In this document: in pieces, positions 1 through 9,135 of the stretch
Layout of the letters: each line of letters opens with the position of its first letter
How positions within the stretch are numbered: position 1 is the first letter of the stretch
Source of the DNA: an uncultured Clostridia bacterium
Lineage (GTDB): Bacteria; Bacillota; Clostridia; TANB77; CAG-508
Length of the DNA: 64,000 bases
Direction of reading: 5' to 3'
NCBI GenBank assembly: GCA_944391745.1
Contig: CALXUS010000008.1
Coordinates: 1-64,000, forward strand
Made by a program: the position numbers and the translations under genes
Notes under the pieces: generated by a model
What the model saw: only the letters and a program-made list of their open reading frames with translations
Databases searched by the model: none
Told to the model about the DNA's origin: nothing

Positions 1-42
1 CTTTTTGGCATGGGATAATTTCCAATCTAAAATTTTTTTAAT

Positions 43-58
43 AAAAGTCTTGACTTTT
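43..58 (-). terminator. Weak hairpin after comM
   Basis: AAAAGTC and GACTTTT form a short stem just past the comM stop codon. Downstream on the minus strand the sequence is A/T-rich but lacks a clean T run, so terminator function is only possible. The remaining bases before comM show no coding region. Confidence 0.35.
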
Positions 59-95
59 AATAGTTAGTCTCCTAATTTTACTATCTGTATTTTTA

Positions 96-1631
96 TTAAT
101 TTTTCCAATATTTTTTATCTAAATTTCTATATTGTATTGCTTCTGCAACATGCTTTAATTCTATATTTTTCTTTTCTTCCAAGTCAGCAATCGTACGTGC
201 AACTTTTAATATTCTATCATAAGCCCTAGCACTTAATCTTAATTTTTTAAAAGCCTCTTCTAAAACTTTCGCTGTTTTATTATCTATTTTACAATATTTG
301 TTTATTAATTTTGTTGTGAGTTCTGCATTAGAATATATACCATAATCTTTATATCTTTCTTGTTGAATTTTTCTAGCTTTATTTACTCTTATTTTAATAT
401 CTTTTGAACTCTCTATATTTTTTGTTTCAGCCAGATTTTGATATTTAACTTGATTTACTTCTACTTGTATATCTATTCTGTCTAGAAGTGGCCCACTAAT
501 TTTTCCAATATATTTTGAAATAGCATCAGGAGTACAAGTACATTGTTTACCTATTGAACCTAAAAATCCGCAAGGACAAGGATTCATTGATGCAACAAGC
601 ATAAAGTTACATGGATATGTTAAACTTGCATTTATTCGTGTAATAGTAATAGATTTGTCTTCTAAAGGTTCTCTTAGCACTTCTAATGTTTTTCTATTGA
701 ATTCTGGTAATTCATCTAAAAATAATACACCATAATGAGCTAAGCTAATTTCTCCAGGTTTAGGATTTATTCCTCCTCCAACTAAACCTGTAGTAGATAT
801 TGTATGATGTGGAGACCTAAATGGTCTATTTACCACTAATGGCCTATCTTTAATCAAAATTTCTGCTATACTATGAATTTTTGTTACTTCCAAAGCCTCA
901 TTAAAAGTTAAATCTGGTAAAATTGTTGGTATTCTTTTAGCTAACATTGTTTTACCTGAACCTGGACTTCCAGTTAATAAGCAATTATGACCTCCGAGCA
1001 GCTGCCACCTCTAAAGCTCTTTTAACATTTTCTTGACCCTTTACATCCGAAAATCTATATCATAAATCTGTTCACTATCCCATATTTCATTTAAATTACT
1101 TTTTGTATTTCTTATGCTAATATCTCCATTTAAGAAATCCACTAATTGATCTAATGTACTTACACCTATTATTTCTAAGCCTTGTACTATTGCCGCTTCT
1201 TTAGTGTTTTCTTTTGGTAATATTATTCTAGTGATTCCTAATTTTTTTGCTTCAATACATAGTGGTAAGATTCCTCTAGCCTTATTTATTGACCCATCTA
1301 AAGATAATTCTCCTATAAATATAGTTTTATCAAATGATTGAGTTTGTATTTCTCCAAAGTTCATTAAAATTCCTATTGCAATCGGCAAGTCAAATAAAGA
1401 ACCTTCTTTTTTTGTACTTGCGGGGGCTAAATTTACCACTATTTTTCTACTCTGGAATTCAAATCCAGAATTTCGTATTGCTATTCTAACCCTTTCCTTT
1501 GATTCTCTAACACTTGTATCTGGAAGACCAACTATATCCCAATTTGGAATACCAGGTGAAACATCTACTTGTACTTCTATTAGATAACCATCCAATCCAT
1601 TTAATGACATTGTTTTTATAATAGCTAACAC
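96..1631 (-). pseudogene. comM: ComM/YifB family Mg-chelatase-like AAA+ ATPase, broken by two indels
   Basis: Family known as ComM (YifB), a AAA+ helicase-like protein that promotes branch migration during natural transformation. The N-terminal piece (GTG start at 1631, SD AGAGGT) runs to a TAA at 1041-1043. The C-terminal piece continues in the same frame and contains the DELPEF Walker B region, the Cys-containing NPCPCG insert and the arginine-rich lid. Between about 1053 and 996 the conserved sequence, including DVKGQENVKRALEVAAA, is readable only in another frame. One base is missing in the AAAA run at 1050-1053 and one extra G sits near 996. The Walker A segment (GSPGSGKT) lies just after the second indel. 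Repaired, the protein would be about 511 aa, the normal length. It follows dprA by 28 bp. Either a real pseudogene or two sequence errors. Confidence 0.9.
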
Positions 1632-1659
1632 TTTGCTTACCTCTTTTTTATATAAAATT

Positions 1660-2496
1660 TCAATTATTATTTACAATAACATAACCTCCCACTACATTTT
1701 TTATAATACCTTCAATTTCCATCATCATTAGTTTTTCATTTATACTTGCTAATGATAAATTTGTATTACTTGCTATTTCATCAGCATTAATAGGAATTTC
1801 ACTCATTAATTTGTATATTTCTAAAAAATCTTCATCTATATTTTTTTCTTGTGTTTCTGGATAAAATTCTAAAATATCTTCTACAGATGTAACTAAGTTA
1901 GCTCCTCTTCTGATATATTCATTTGGTAAGTAACTTGCATTACTATCTATATCTCCTGGAATACAAAAAATTTCTTTGTCTTGCTCTTCTGCAAACCTAG
2001 CCGTAATGCCGCTTCCGCTTCTATATTTTCCTTCTACAATTAGCACACCCATAGATATACCACTAATAATTCTATTTCTTACGGGAAAATACTCTGCTTT
2101 GCATTTTTCATCAGGCTCATATTCAGTTATTACACAACCTCCTTCCTTAATAATGTCATTAAATAATTTCAAATTATGCTCAGGATAAATATAATTAAAT
2201 CCACTCCCTAAAACTGCTATTGTACTACCTTTTCCACTTTTTGCACCCAGATGTGCAAAAGTATCTATTCCGCTTGCAAGACCGCTAACTATACAAACTC
2301 CTTTTTCAGATAATTCTTTAGCAAAATTAAAAGCCACTTTTTTTCCATATTCAGTTGGATGGCGAGTTCCTACTATTGCTAAACTCTTTTTATTTAGCAG
2401 CTCCTTATTTCCTTCTACATATAATTTTTGTGGTGGATTTTTTATTTTCTTGAGCTTTTCTGGATAAAAAATACTATTCTTTTCAATAATTTGCAT
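1660..2496 (-). CDS. dprA: DNA processing protein DprA (Smf)
   Basis: DprA loads RecA on incoming single-stranded DNA during transformation and is widespread even in non-competent bacteria. The Rossmann-like core is clear: GTRHPTEYG, SGLASGIDTFAH, VLGSGFNYIYP, FPVRNRIISG and the VIEG-like VEGKYRSGSG segment. A C-terminal winged-helix-like region follows (about 210-278). The frame is open upstream to 2577, but I start at ATG 2496: it has an AGAGGT SD 5 nt away, and the upstream extension would begin before the predicted transcription start. This gives 278 aa. comM follows directly, so the pair looks like one transcript. Tandem Spo0A-like boxes lie upstream of its promoter. Confidence 0.95.
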   Translation of the reverse strand: MQIIEKNSIFYPEKLKKIKNPPQKLYVEGNKELLNKKSLAIVGTRHPTEYGKKVAFNFAKELSEKGVCIVSGLASGIDTFAHLGAKSGKGSTIAVLGSGFNYIYPEHNLKLFNDIIKEGGCVITEYEPDEKCKAEYFPVRNRIISGISMGVLIVEGKYRSGSGITARFAEEQDKEIFCIPGDIDSNASYLPNEYIRRGANLVTSVEDILEFYPETQEKNIDEDFLEIYKLMSEIPINADEIASNTNLSLASINEKLMMMEIEGIIKNVVGGYVIVNNN

Positions 2497-2577
2497 TAAA
2501 ACCTCTTTTCTAATTGGAAAAACTAAGAATAAAAATAAAGATAATAAAATATAAAGATAAAAAATTTTGATAAGCAC

Positions 2578-2606
2578 ATTATATTATAATTTCCATAATT
2601 TGTAAA
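2578..2606 (-). promoter_or_regulatory. Sigma-A promoter of dprA-comM
   Basis: TTTACA (2606-2601) and TATAAT (2583-2578) on the minus strand with a 17-bp spacer. The predicted transcript starts near 2571, about 75 nt before the dprA start codon. Confidence 0.65.
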
Positions 2607-2615
2607 GAAAAATCG

Positions 2616-2632
2616 TTCGACAAATTACGACA
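2616..2632 (-). promoter_or_regulatory. Tandem Spo0A-box-like sites
   Basis: The minus strand reads TGTCGTA-ATT-TGTCGAA: one exact TGTCGAA core and one with a single mismatch, 10 bp apart, as in known tandem 0A boxes. They lie about 10 bp upstream of the dprA -35 and about 50 bp upstream of the hydrolase -10 on the other strand. Binding is inferred from motif match only. Confidence 0.45.
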
Positions 2633-2680
2633 TAATTTTCAACTACTTGTTCAGTTTAATATTTTTTTATTATTTTATGA

Positions 2681-2686
2681 TATAAT
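2681..2686 (+). promoter_or_regulatory. -10 box for the alpha/beta hydrolase gene
   Basis: TATAAT about 70 bp before the start codon. No convincing -35 lies 16-18 bp upstream, so an activator may be needed; the 0A-like boxes are upstream. Confidence 0.4.
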
Positions 2687-2753
2687 ATTTAATCGAAATT
2701 AATGGTTATAGGTAATTTCCAGAAACCTAAATATACTGTAAAGGAATGTAATT

Positions 2754-3746
2754 ATGAAAAAAAGAACAAAAATTATTATTAGTATTTTAATTACTTTTAT
2801 TATTTTATTACTTACTGTCATTCCATTTACTATCACTGTTGTTGCTTACAATATGAATTTTGGAATGAGATTAGATGTTTCTCAAAATTCATTTTCTGAA
2901 GATGATCTTGATATGTTAAGAGAAGAAGTAGAATTTCCTTCTAATAAAGGTCAAATTTTAAGAGGTTATATTTATAAAAAAGATGATAATTATACACCAA
3001 AAGCTTTAATTGTATTTTCTCATGGCTATACTAATACTCATAATGACTATTTAAATCAAATTAATTATTTTGTACAAAATGATTATATAGCTTTAACTTA
3101 TGATAATACAGGTTGTGGTATGAGTGATGGTAATGACATGATTGGACTTGCTCAGTCTTCTATAGACTTAAGTTCAGCACTAACTTTTGTTGAAAATTCT
3201 GATGAATTAAATAACTACAAAGTATTTTTATATGGTCATAGCTGGGGTGGATATGCTGTTACAGCAGTGTTAAATTATGGTCATAAAGTTGATGGAGTAG
3301 TTTCTCGTTCAGGTTTTAATAATTCTAGAGATATGCTTATTGAATATGGTAAAAGACTTTATGGAAATTGGTTAGGTTTATTATCACCTTATGCATACAT
3401 TTATGAAAAAATCAAATTTGGAGATGATGTAGATAAAAATGGAATAAGAGGTATTAACTCTGCACCAGATACTCCTATTTTATTATTACATAGTGAAGAT
3501 GATGATACAATAAGTTTAAATAACAGTTTACTCGCGCATAAAGATGAAATGGTTAACCCAGATAGAATTCAAACTATTTTATATAAAGATAGAACACATG
3601 ATGTTGTTAGAACTCAAGAAGCTATAGAATTCTCAAAAACTTTAGATGAAAATACAGAATATACAAAAGAAGTAGTTAAAATGTCTCATGAATTAGATGA
3701 AGACGTTATGAAAAGTATTTTAGATTTTTATGATAGTTTATTATGA
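2754..3746 (+). CDS. Membrane-anchored alpha/beta hydrolase
   Basis: 330 aa. An N-terminal hydrophobic segment (about 7-31) acts as signal anchor, placing the catalytic domain outside the cytoplasmic membrane. Alpha/beta-hydrolase marks are visible: the HGYTNTHNDY oxyanion region, DNTGCGMSDG, the nucleophile elbow GHSWGG (Ser catalytic), an acidic stretch LLHSEDDDTIS and a C-terminal THDVV with the likely catalytic His. This fits the S9/serine aminopeptidase-like (YqkD-type) family, whose substrates are mostly unknown. ATG with SD AAAGGA. It stands alone between the divergent dprA promoter and its own terminator. Confidence 0.85.
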   Translation: MKKRTKIIISILITFIILLLTVIPFTITVVAYNMNFGMRLDVSQNSFSEDDLDMLREEVEFPSNKGQILRGYIYKKDDNYTPKALIVFSHGYTNTHNDYLNQINYFVQNDYIALTYDNTGCGMSDGNDMIGLAQSSIDLSSALTFVENSDELNNYKVFLYGHSWGGYAVTAVLNYGHKVDGVVSRSGFNNSRDMLIEYGKRLYGNWLGLLSPYAYIYEKIKFGDDVDKNGIRGINSAPDTPILLLHSEDDDTISLNNSLLAHKDEMVNPDRIQTILYKDRTHDVVRTQEAIEFSKTLDENTEYTKEVVKMSHELDEDVMKSILDFYDSLL

Positions 3747-3754
3747 AATTTTTT

Positions 3755-3790
3755 AGAGCAAGATGTAAAAAATCTTGCTCTTTATTTATT
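3755..3790 (+). terminator. Intrinsic terminator after the hydrolase gene
   Basis: A 10-bp stem (AGAGCAAGAT with ATCTTGCTCT) followed by a T-rich tail. Confidence 0.8.
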
Positions 3791-3847
3791 CTAAAACTTT
3801 CAATTAAAACATATACTTTATAAAAACATTTTGAAAGGTTTAGTATA

Positions 3848-4558
3848 ATGATTTCAAAAGTAATAAAACAATTTTCATTAATTTGTTTATGCGTATTTCT
3901 ATCTGTATTTTTTTATTTATCACGTACCAGAAATCCTGTTGAAATTATACCTGTTATGAGTGTTCCTGTTACTAATAAAGTAGTAATATTAGATGCTGGG
4001 CATGGCTCACCAGATGAAGGTGCGGAAAGCAAAAATGGTGTTTTAGAAGCTCCAATTAATTTAAAAATTACTTTAAAAATTCAAAAACTTTTAGAAAGTA
4101 GTGGAGCAACAGTTGTTTTAACCAGGTCTGATGATAACTCTATTTATGAAATTGATGCTAAAACTATTAGTCAGAAAAAAGTTTCAGATATACATAATAG
4201 AGTTAAAATTGGTAATAATTCTTCAGCAGACATTTTCGTATCTATACATTTAAATAAAATTTCTGAAAGTCAATATTCAGGGTGGCAAACTTTTTATAAA
4301 AATGAAGATGAAAATTCTAAAGAACTAGCTACAAGTATTCAAAACAATTTAAATCAAACAATTTCTAATAATAATGAACGAACACCTCATACACTTAGTA
4401 GTGTTTATATTATGAAAAATGTAGAAATACCAATTACAATTGTAGAATGCGGATTTCTATCTAACCCTGAAGAAGAAGCAAAACTTCAAACTAATGAATA
4501 CCAGGAAAACCTCGCTTGGGGAATTTATAATGGAATTATGGATTACTTTAATTATTAA
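3848..4558 (+). CDS. cwlD: N-acetylmuramoyl-L-alanine amidase, CwlD-type (Amidase_3)
   Basis: 236 aa with an N-terminal membrane segment (about 7-24) and an Amidase_3 zinc domain. Visible marks are ILDAGHGSPDEGA (first His ligand), the Glu in the GVLEAPIN segment, SIHLN (second His ligand) and the catalytic-Glu motif VECGFLSNP. Single-domain amidases of this size in spore formers are CwlD, which removes peptide side chains so that cortex muramic-delta-lactam can form. The presence of spoIIE in the window supports this, but a vegetative amidase is possible. The start has SD AAAGG 9 nt away. CATATACT near 3810 resembles a sporulation sigma -10, but I could not pair it firmly with a -35. Confidence 0.85.
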   Translation: MISKVIKQFSLICLCVFLSVFFYLSRTRNPVEIIPVMSVPVTNKVVILDAGHGSPDEGAESKNGVLEAPINLKITLKIQKLLESSGATVVLTRSDDNSIYEIDAKTISQKKVSDIHNRVKIGNNSSADIFVSIHLNKISESQYSGWQTFYKNEDENSKELATSIQNNLNQTISNNNERTPHTLSSVYIMKNVEIPITIVECGFLSNPEEEAKLQTNEYQENLAWGIYNGIMDYFNY

Positions 4559-4596
4559 AAATAGATGATAGCTTCTACAAGCCATCATCTATTTTT
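4557..4596. terminator. Bidirectional terminator between amidase and AI-2E genes
   Basis: AAAAATAGATGAT pairs with ATCATCTATTTTT, with an inner GCTT/AAGC stem, giving A/T tails both ways. It serves two convergent genes and overlaps the end of the permease gene. Confidence 0.8.
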
Positions 4597-5723
4597 ACGT
4601 TCTTTTCCTTGTTCCTTTCATCTACAAAGTCTTCAATTATTAATTTTATCAAAGTAAATATTGGTGCTGATAAAAACATACCCAAAACTCCAAAGTAAGA
4701 GCCTCCTACTGTTACAGCGAACATTACTAGAAGTGGACTAACTTTAAGAGATGAACTAGTTATTCTTGGATTTATAAAGTTTGCATCTACTTGTTGTAAA
4801 ACAATTACTACTATACCCATTATTAAAGCTTGTTGCCATCCACCAGTAAGTATAGTGATTATAATTGCTAGTGCAACACCAAATATAGCTCCAAAATAAG
4901 GAATTAAATTTGAAATACCAATTAATGTTCCTAATAAAACAGAATATTTAACTCCCATAATGCTCATAGCAATACTTGTAATTACTGCAACAACTAATCC
5001 ATCAAGCATCTGACTAGATAAATATCTAAAGAAAATTGCATTTCCCTGTGCAAAATATCTTTGAAATCTATTATAACCTTTACTTGTAAGAATAGCTTTT
5101 GAAAATCTATTTATAAAATTAACAATTCGTGTTCTTTGAGCTAAAATATATACAGAACAAATTACAGCAATAAATAAATTAACTATTCCTTTTATAACAC
5201 CCATAGCTGAAGAAAGATATGTTTTTATTCTATCTAAAGTAAACCAAGATTCAATATCTACATTTTGTATCCAATCAACTAAAGGTTTTAATATATTATC
5301 TTGAATAAAAGGTGTTATACTCAAATCTGGTGCATCTGAAATTACTGCATTATAGTAGCTTTGTGCATTACTAATTAAGTCAGAAATGCTACTAACTAAT
5401 ATAGGGCTAATTACAGTTACAATTAGTACAATTAAGGCTAAAACAATTGCATAAACAATAGAAATACTAGTACCCCTTGCATGTTTTTTTGGAAATTTAT
5501 TTTTCCTCTTTTGCAAAATTTTTTCTATTTTCTTACACGGTGTATATAAAATATAAGCAATTAAAATACCTTCTAAAAATGGTGCTAATACTGAGAATAA
5601 GTTTCCTATCCAATCACCTATCCCTGTAAAATTATCTAATAGTTTATAAATAATTATTAAAACTACACCTATTGAAACCCAATAAAACCATTTTTTAGTT
5701 CCTAAAACCTTGTCTTTTTTCAT
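4575..5723 (-). CDS. AI-2E family transporter (YtvI/PerM-like permease)
   Basis: 382 aa polytopic membrane protein with about eight hydrophobic segments, paired near the N-terminus (about 15-60) and after residue 85, and a long C-terminal set. The C-terminal region GVKYSVLLGTLIGISNLIPYFG with the following helices is the family signature. Members include YtvI of Bacillus, whose loss affects sporulation, and Na+/H+ or AI-2 exporters; the substrate cannot be read from sequence. ATG with SD AAAGGA. Only 20 bp separate it from exoA upstream, so both probably share a transcript. Confidence 0.88.
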   Translation of the reverse strand: MKKDKVLGTKKWFYWVSIGVVLIIIYKLLDNFTGIGDWIGNLFSVLAPFLEGILIAYILYTPCKKIEKILQKRKNKFPKKHARGTSISIVYAIVLALIVLIVTVISPILVSSISDLISNAQSYYNAVISDAPDLSITPFIQDNILKPLVDWIQNVDIESWFTLDRIKTYLSSAMGVIKGIVNLFIAVICSVYILAQRTRIVNFINRFSKAILTSKGYNRFQRYFAQGNAIFFRYLSSQMLDGLVVAVITSIAMSIMGVKYSVLLGTLIGISNLIPYFGAIFGVALAIIITILTGGWQQALIMGIVVIVLQQVDANFINPRITSSSLKVSPLLVMFAVTVGGSYFGVLGMFLSAPIFTLIKLIIEDFVDERNKEKNVKIDDGL

Positions 5724-5743
5724 TTTTTTAATCCTTTCATTTC

Positions 5744-6514
5744 TTAATTTATATCTAAATCCAATTCTACTGGGCAGTGGTCACTTCCCATTACATCAGA
5801 TAATATTTTTGCATCTATAATTTTATCTTTAATTGAATCAGATACTATAAAATAATCTATACGCCACCCTGCATTATTTTCTCTAGCATGAAACATATAT
5901 GACCACCAACTATACGCTCCTGTTTTATCTGGATATTTATATCTAAAAGTATCTATAAAACCTGAATTCAATAATTCAGTCATTTTAGAACGTTCTTCAT
6001 CAGTGAATCCTGCATTTTTATGATTAGAAGAAGGATTTTTTAAATCTATTTCATTATGAGCAACATTTAAGTCACCACAATATACTACAGGCTTTTTTTC
6101 GTTTAAACTTTTTAAATAATTTCTAACTTCATCTTCCCAAATCATTCTATAATCTAATCTTTCAAGCTCTCTTTTTGAATTAGGCGTATAACAATTTACT
6201 AGATAAAATTTTTCAAATTCTAAAGTTATGATTCTACCTTCTTTATCATGTTCTTCTTTGTCAATACCGTAAGCAACTTTTATAGGTTTAATCTTAGATA
6301 TAACAACTGTGCCTGAATAACCCTTTTTCTCTGCACTATTCCAATAAACATTTTTTCCATTAAACATTTCATTTATATCATCAGTTATTTGGTTTTCTTG
6401 CATTTTAGTTTCTTGAAGACACATAATATCTGCATCTATTGATTTATAAAATTCACTAAATCCTTTATTAATTACTGCTCTTAGTCCATTTACATTCCAC
6501 GAAATTAATTTCAT
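5744..6514 (-). CDS. exoA: Exodeoxyribonuclease III (AP endonuclease)
   Basis: 256 aa, full length for the ExoIII/APE1 family, which cleaves DNA 5' of abasic sites and trims 3' blocking groups in base-excision repair. All motifs are present: [10 protein letters not shown] at the start, LQETK (metal-binding Glu), YCGDLNVAH (catalytic Asp and Asn), GWRIDYF and the terminal SDHCP (catalytic His). ATG with SD AAAGG. Confidence 0.96.
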   Translation of the reverse strand: MKLISWNVNGLRAVINKGFSEFYKSIDADIMCLQETKMQENQITDDINEMFNGKNVYWNSAEKKGYSGTVVISKIKPIKVAYGIDKEEHDKEGRIITLEFEKFYLVNCYTPNSKRELERLDYRMIWEDEVRNYLKSLNEKKPVVYCGDLNVAHNEIDLKNPSSNHKNAGFTDEERSKMTELLNSGFIDTFRYKYPDKTGAYSWWSYMFHARENNAGWRIDYFIVSDSIKDKIIDAKILSDVMGSDHCPVELDLDIN

Positions 6515-6557
6515 ATTTCTCTTACCTTTCTATTTTTTTACTATTTACATAAATGGA

Positions 6558-6595
6558 AAAAGAAAGGGCAAATAAAATTCCAACTCCTTTCTTTT
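6558..6595 (-). terminator. Probable terminator after the anchored-protein gene
   Basis: A 10-bp A/G-rich stem (AAAAGAAAGG with CCTTTCTTTT) with an 18-nt loop, just downstream of the stop at 6609. It has only a short T tail. Confidence 0.5.
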
Positions 6596-6608
6596 GTTCC
6601 ATTAAAGT

Positions 6609-7811
6609 TTAATTATTTTTCTTTAAAATTGTATTAAATACCATATCTATTTTTCCTTTAGGGTCATCGTCTCTATATAATTGTTCAAAACCTTCTTCTG
6701 TTTTTAATTCAAACATAAATGCATAGCTTTTATTATTAATTTCCATTATAAAACCCAAAAATGCCCCATCATATTCTTCTAATAATGATCCTTCCTCAAA
6801 TTTTCCATATATCAATTGTAAAGGAGTACCATTGTAATCATAAGGAACTAATTCCATCGTATCAGATGAACTTTGAATCTCTTCTAAATTGTATTCTCCT
6901 AAAGATTCTCTTATTGTTATATCTTCTTTAAAATCCTCTGTTATTACCTGTAAGTCATTTCTATCCCAATCAGATGATACATACCAATGAAGTAAATAAA
7001 CATCTGAAAAATCAAGTTGATATTCATCATTTATTTCTATTATAGAATCTTCATCACTTAATTTTGCAAAACTTGGAGTGTATTGACCATCAACCATTAC
7101 TTCTGCCAAATTTTGCACATCCTCTTTAGCTACTACAAATGCATCTGCAAGTTTTCCGGTTAAATCATTTAATGTATAATCATCATAAGAAACTTCTTTA
7201 TTAGTTAATGAAATTTGTAAATATCCTTTATTAAGTTCGTAATATCCGTATAACTCTCCTTTTTCTGAGTTATAAGCAAATTTCCATCCATCTTTTTCTA
7301 TAACCTTTTTATCTTCAAATTTTGAATCAGATAAACTTGAAAAAGAATACTCTAATTTAACAGGTTGTAAATTTAACTCATTATCAACAATTACAAATCC
7401 AGTAGCATTTCCACATTCTATTTTATAAGGAAATAAAAAATGATTTTTATTTATATTGACACTATAAAAATTATCAGTATAATTTCCATATACAGTATAT
7501 AGCTTATACTCCGGTATTATCAATTCCAAACTACCATCCATTGTAACTTTTTTCTTATCTTCTAATTCATCCAACACTATTTCAAGCTGTGTTTTTCCAT
7601 CTTCATAAGGTTCAGTATTATCAATATCACTTAAAAGTGAATATGTAACCCTACTTGCATTATTATTATCCTCAATATTGGTTGAAAGATTCTCACCTTC
7701 AATTTGTTCGCTATTATCATATTGTACAACTACTGAAGCAATCAATCCTATTGCAATTAATACAGCAATAGTAATTAAAGTTACTACAATTATTTTTATT
7801 CTTTTGTTCAT
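6609..7811 (-). CDS. Membrane-anchored extracytoplasmic protein of unknown function
   Basis: 400 aa, not recognised. A basic N-terminus and one hydrophobic segment (about 6-29) predict a signal anchor. The rest is acidic, rich in Asp, Glu, Asn and Tyr, and looks mostly beta, with no Cys pairs or catalytic motif that I can see. It has its own promoter (TTGATA/TATAAT, 17 bp) and terminator and lies between wall-hydrolase and DNA-repair genes. ATG with a GGGGA-type SD. Confidence 0.75.
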   Translation of the reverse strand: MNKRIKIIVVTLITIAVLIAIGLIASVVVQYDNSEQIEGENLSTNIEDNNNASRVTYSLLSDIDNTEPYEDGKTQLEIVLDELEDKKKVTMDGSLELIIPEYKLYTVYGNYTDNFYSVNINKNHFLFPYKIECGNATGFVIVDNELNLQPVKLEYSFSSLSDSKFEDKKVIEKDGWKFAYNSEKGELYGYYELNKGYLQISLTNKEVSYDDYTLNDLTGKLADAFVVAKEDVQNLAEVMVDGQYTPSFAKLSDEDSIIEINDEYQLDFSDVYLLHWYVSSDWDRNDLQVITEDFKEDITIRESLGEYNLEEIQSSSDTMELVPYDYNGTPLQLIYGKFEEGSLLEEYDGAFLGFIMEINNKSYAFMFELKTEEGFEQLYRDDDPKGKIDMVFNTILKKNN

Positions 7812-7846
7812 AATCCCCTTTTCCCCTTCATTTTAATTATAATATA

Positions 7847-7875
7847 ATTATAAACTTTGATAATCATAATATCAA
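7847..7875 (-). promoter_or_regulatory. Promoter of the anchored-protein gene
   Basis: TTGATA (7875-7870), 17 bp, TATAAT (7852-7847). The spacer region carries a TTGATA...TTATCAA inverted repeat that could be an operator. Confidence 0.55.
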
Positions 7876-7894
7876 TATATTTTAAAAAAAAGCA

Positions 7895-7939
7895 TAAAAA
7901 AAAAGTCCAATAGTAAAGTTTATTACTTATACTATTGGA
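7895..7939 (-). terminator. Intrinsic terminator after the G5/lysozyme-like gene
   Basis: TCCAATAGTA pairs with TACTATTGGA; on the minus strand the stem is followed by a C and a nine-base T run. Confidence 0.85.
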
Positions 7940-7945
7940 TATATT

Positions 7946-8890
7946 TTAATACCATCCTTTGTTACAAGAATGATTCCATGCATTTGTTGGATTACCATAT
8001 CTAGATCTAATATAGTTTAATCCCCATTCAATTTGTGTTTTGTAATTTGTTCTATAGTCTGTTCCATAAGTAGCCATTTTACTAGCTGGTAATGCCTGAG
8101 GAATACCATAAGCTCCTGATCTTGAATTATTTGCATAAGGATTCCATCCACTTTCTTTATTCCATAATTTAACTAAAGCTTGGAAATCACCATCACTCCA
8201 ACCATAGTCAAAACATCTTTTTTCTGCATAAGCCTGATATTCTGCAACAGAACCAGAAGCAACTCCACCTCTGGATGTAACGTATCTTGTTCTTACTTCA
8301 ACTATTTTATCTACTGGCTCTTTTACGATTTCTGAAGAAATTTCTGTTTTTTCAATTTCAGCACCATTTTGGTATTTTATTTTATATGTTACTCTCTTTA
8401 AACCATTTTCCCCATTTTGTACAACTCTATTTTGAGTAGAAGAACTACCGCTTGAAACATCTTTAGTAATAGTTTCATAAGGAATTTCTACTTCTTCTGT
8501 TACTATTTTTTCTACAATTTGAGTATAACTTGCTAATATTTCTTCTGCTGACATATAGTCTTCATCACTTTTAGCTTCAGTATCGCCTTTTGTTATTGTA
8601 ATAGTTTTATTATCAGATAATTCACTATCAATTCCAGGTGTAACTTCTTCACCATCTAAAACAACTATATGATTTTCTGCTAATATATCTGCTACATTAG
8701 TATTAGTAGTCATTACATTCATTTCATAACCACTTGATAGTAGTATTTTAACAGATGTAAGCTTTTGATTTGTAGCCATAACACTCATTGTTCCAGCTAA
8801 TACTAAAAATATTAAAGCTATAACTAATATTTTCTTGAGTGATATAGTTGCTCTCTCCTGCTTATTTTGTTTACTTATTCGTTTTCTCAT
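7946..8890 (-). CDS. Secreted wall protein: DUF348, G5 and lysozyme-like (SLT) domains
   Basis: 314 aa. Order: basic N-terminus and hydrophobic signal segment (about 20-40); one DUF348 ubiquitin-like repeat (about 45-100, KILLSSGYEMNVMTT); a G5 domain (about 125-205) ending KIVEVRTR; and a C-terminal transglycosylase-like domain (about 215-314) with the likely catalytic Glu in WNKESGW and the AYGIPQALPASKM motif. This is the YabE/Rpf-like and resuscitation-type architecture that cleaves peptidoglycan during growth or outgrowth. The frame is open 21 nt further upstream, but that start lies inside the SD AAAGGAGG; ATG 8890 is correct. It is monocistronic. Confidence 0.9.
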   Translation of the reverse strand: MRKRISKQNKQERATISLKKILVIALIFLVLAGTMSVMATNQKLTSVKILLSSGYEMNVMTTNTNVADILAENHIVVLDGEEVTPGIDSELSDNKTITITKGDTEAKSDEDYMSAEEILASYTQIVEKIVTEEVEIPYETITKDVSSGSSSTQNRVVQNGENGLKRVTYKIKYQNGAEIEKTEISSEIVKEPVDKIVEVRTRYVTSRGGVASGSVAEYQAYAEKRCFDYGWSDGDFQALVKLWNKESGWNPYANNSRSGAYGIPQALPASKMATYGTDYRTNYKTQIEWGLNYIRSRYGNPTNAWNHSCNKGWY

Positions 8891-8918
8891 AAAACCTCCT
8901 TTAAGTAACACAATTCAT

Positions 8919-8947
8919 ATTATAACATCTTTTCTTTTTTCTGTCAA
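8919..8947 (-). promoter_or_regulatory. Full-consensus sigma-A promoter of the G5/SLT gene
   Basis: TTGACA (8947-8942) and TATAAT (8924-8919) with a 17-bp spacer, a perfect match to the vegetative consensus. Strong constitutive expression is expected. Confidence 0.85.
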
Positions 8948-9072
8948 ATTTACCTCCTCATCAGCAAAATCTTAGGGCTCTAAGCTTTTACTTTTAAGTT
9001 ACATAACTTTTTAGCTCGTAATTATAAAGGTCAAGCCACTTTTATTTTATTCATTAATTTTTTTATTATTTA

Positions 9073-9101
9073 TTGTTAAAAAAAAAATTATGTGGTATAG
9101 T
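9073..9101 (+). promoter_or_regulatory. Promoter of lemA
   Basis: TTGTTA (9073-9078), 17 bp, TATAGT (9096-9101), 35 bp before the start codon. Confidence 0.65.
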
Positions 9102-9135
9102 AATATTATATAATAAAATATTTAAGGAGGTTTAT

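Noticed and set aside
2497..2577. N-terminal extension of DprA with a hydrophobic leader
   Set aside because: It begins upstream of the predicted transcription start, and a good SD/ATG lies at 2496.
8950..8966. CTGATGA on the minus strand resembling a hammerhead ribozyme core
   Set aside because: No complementary stem II and no correctly placed GAAA follow.
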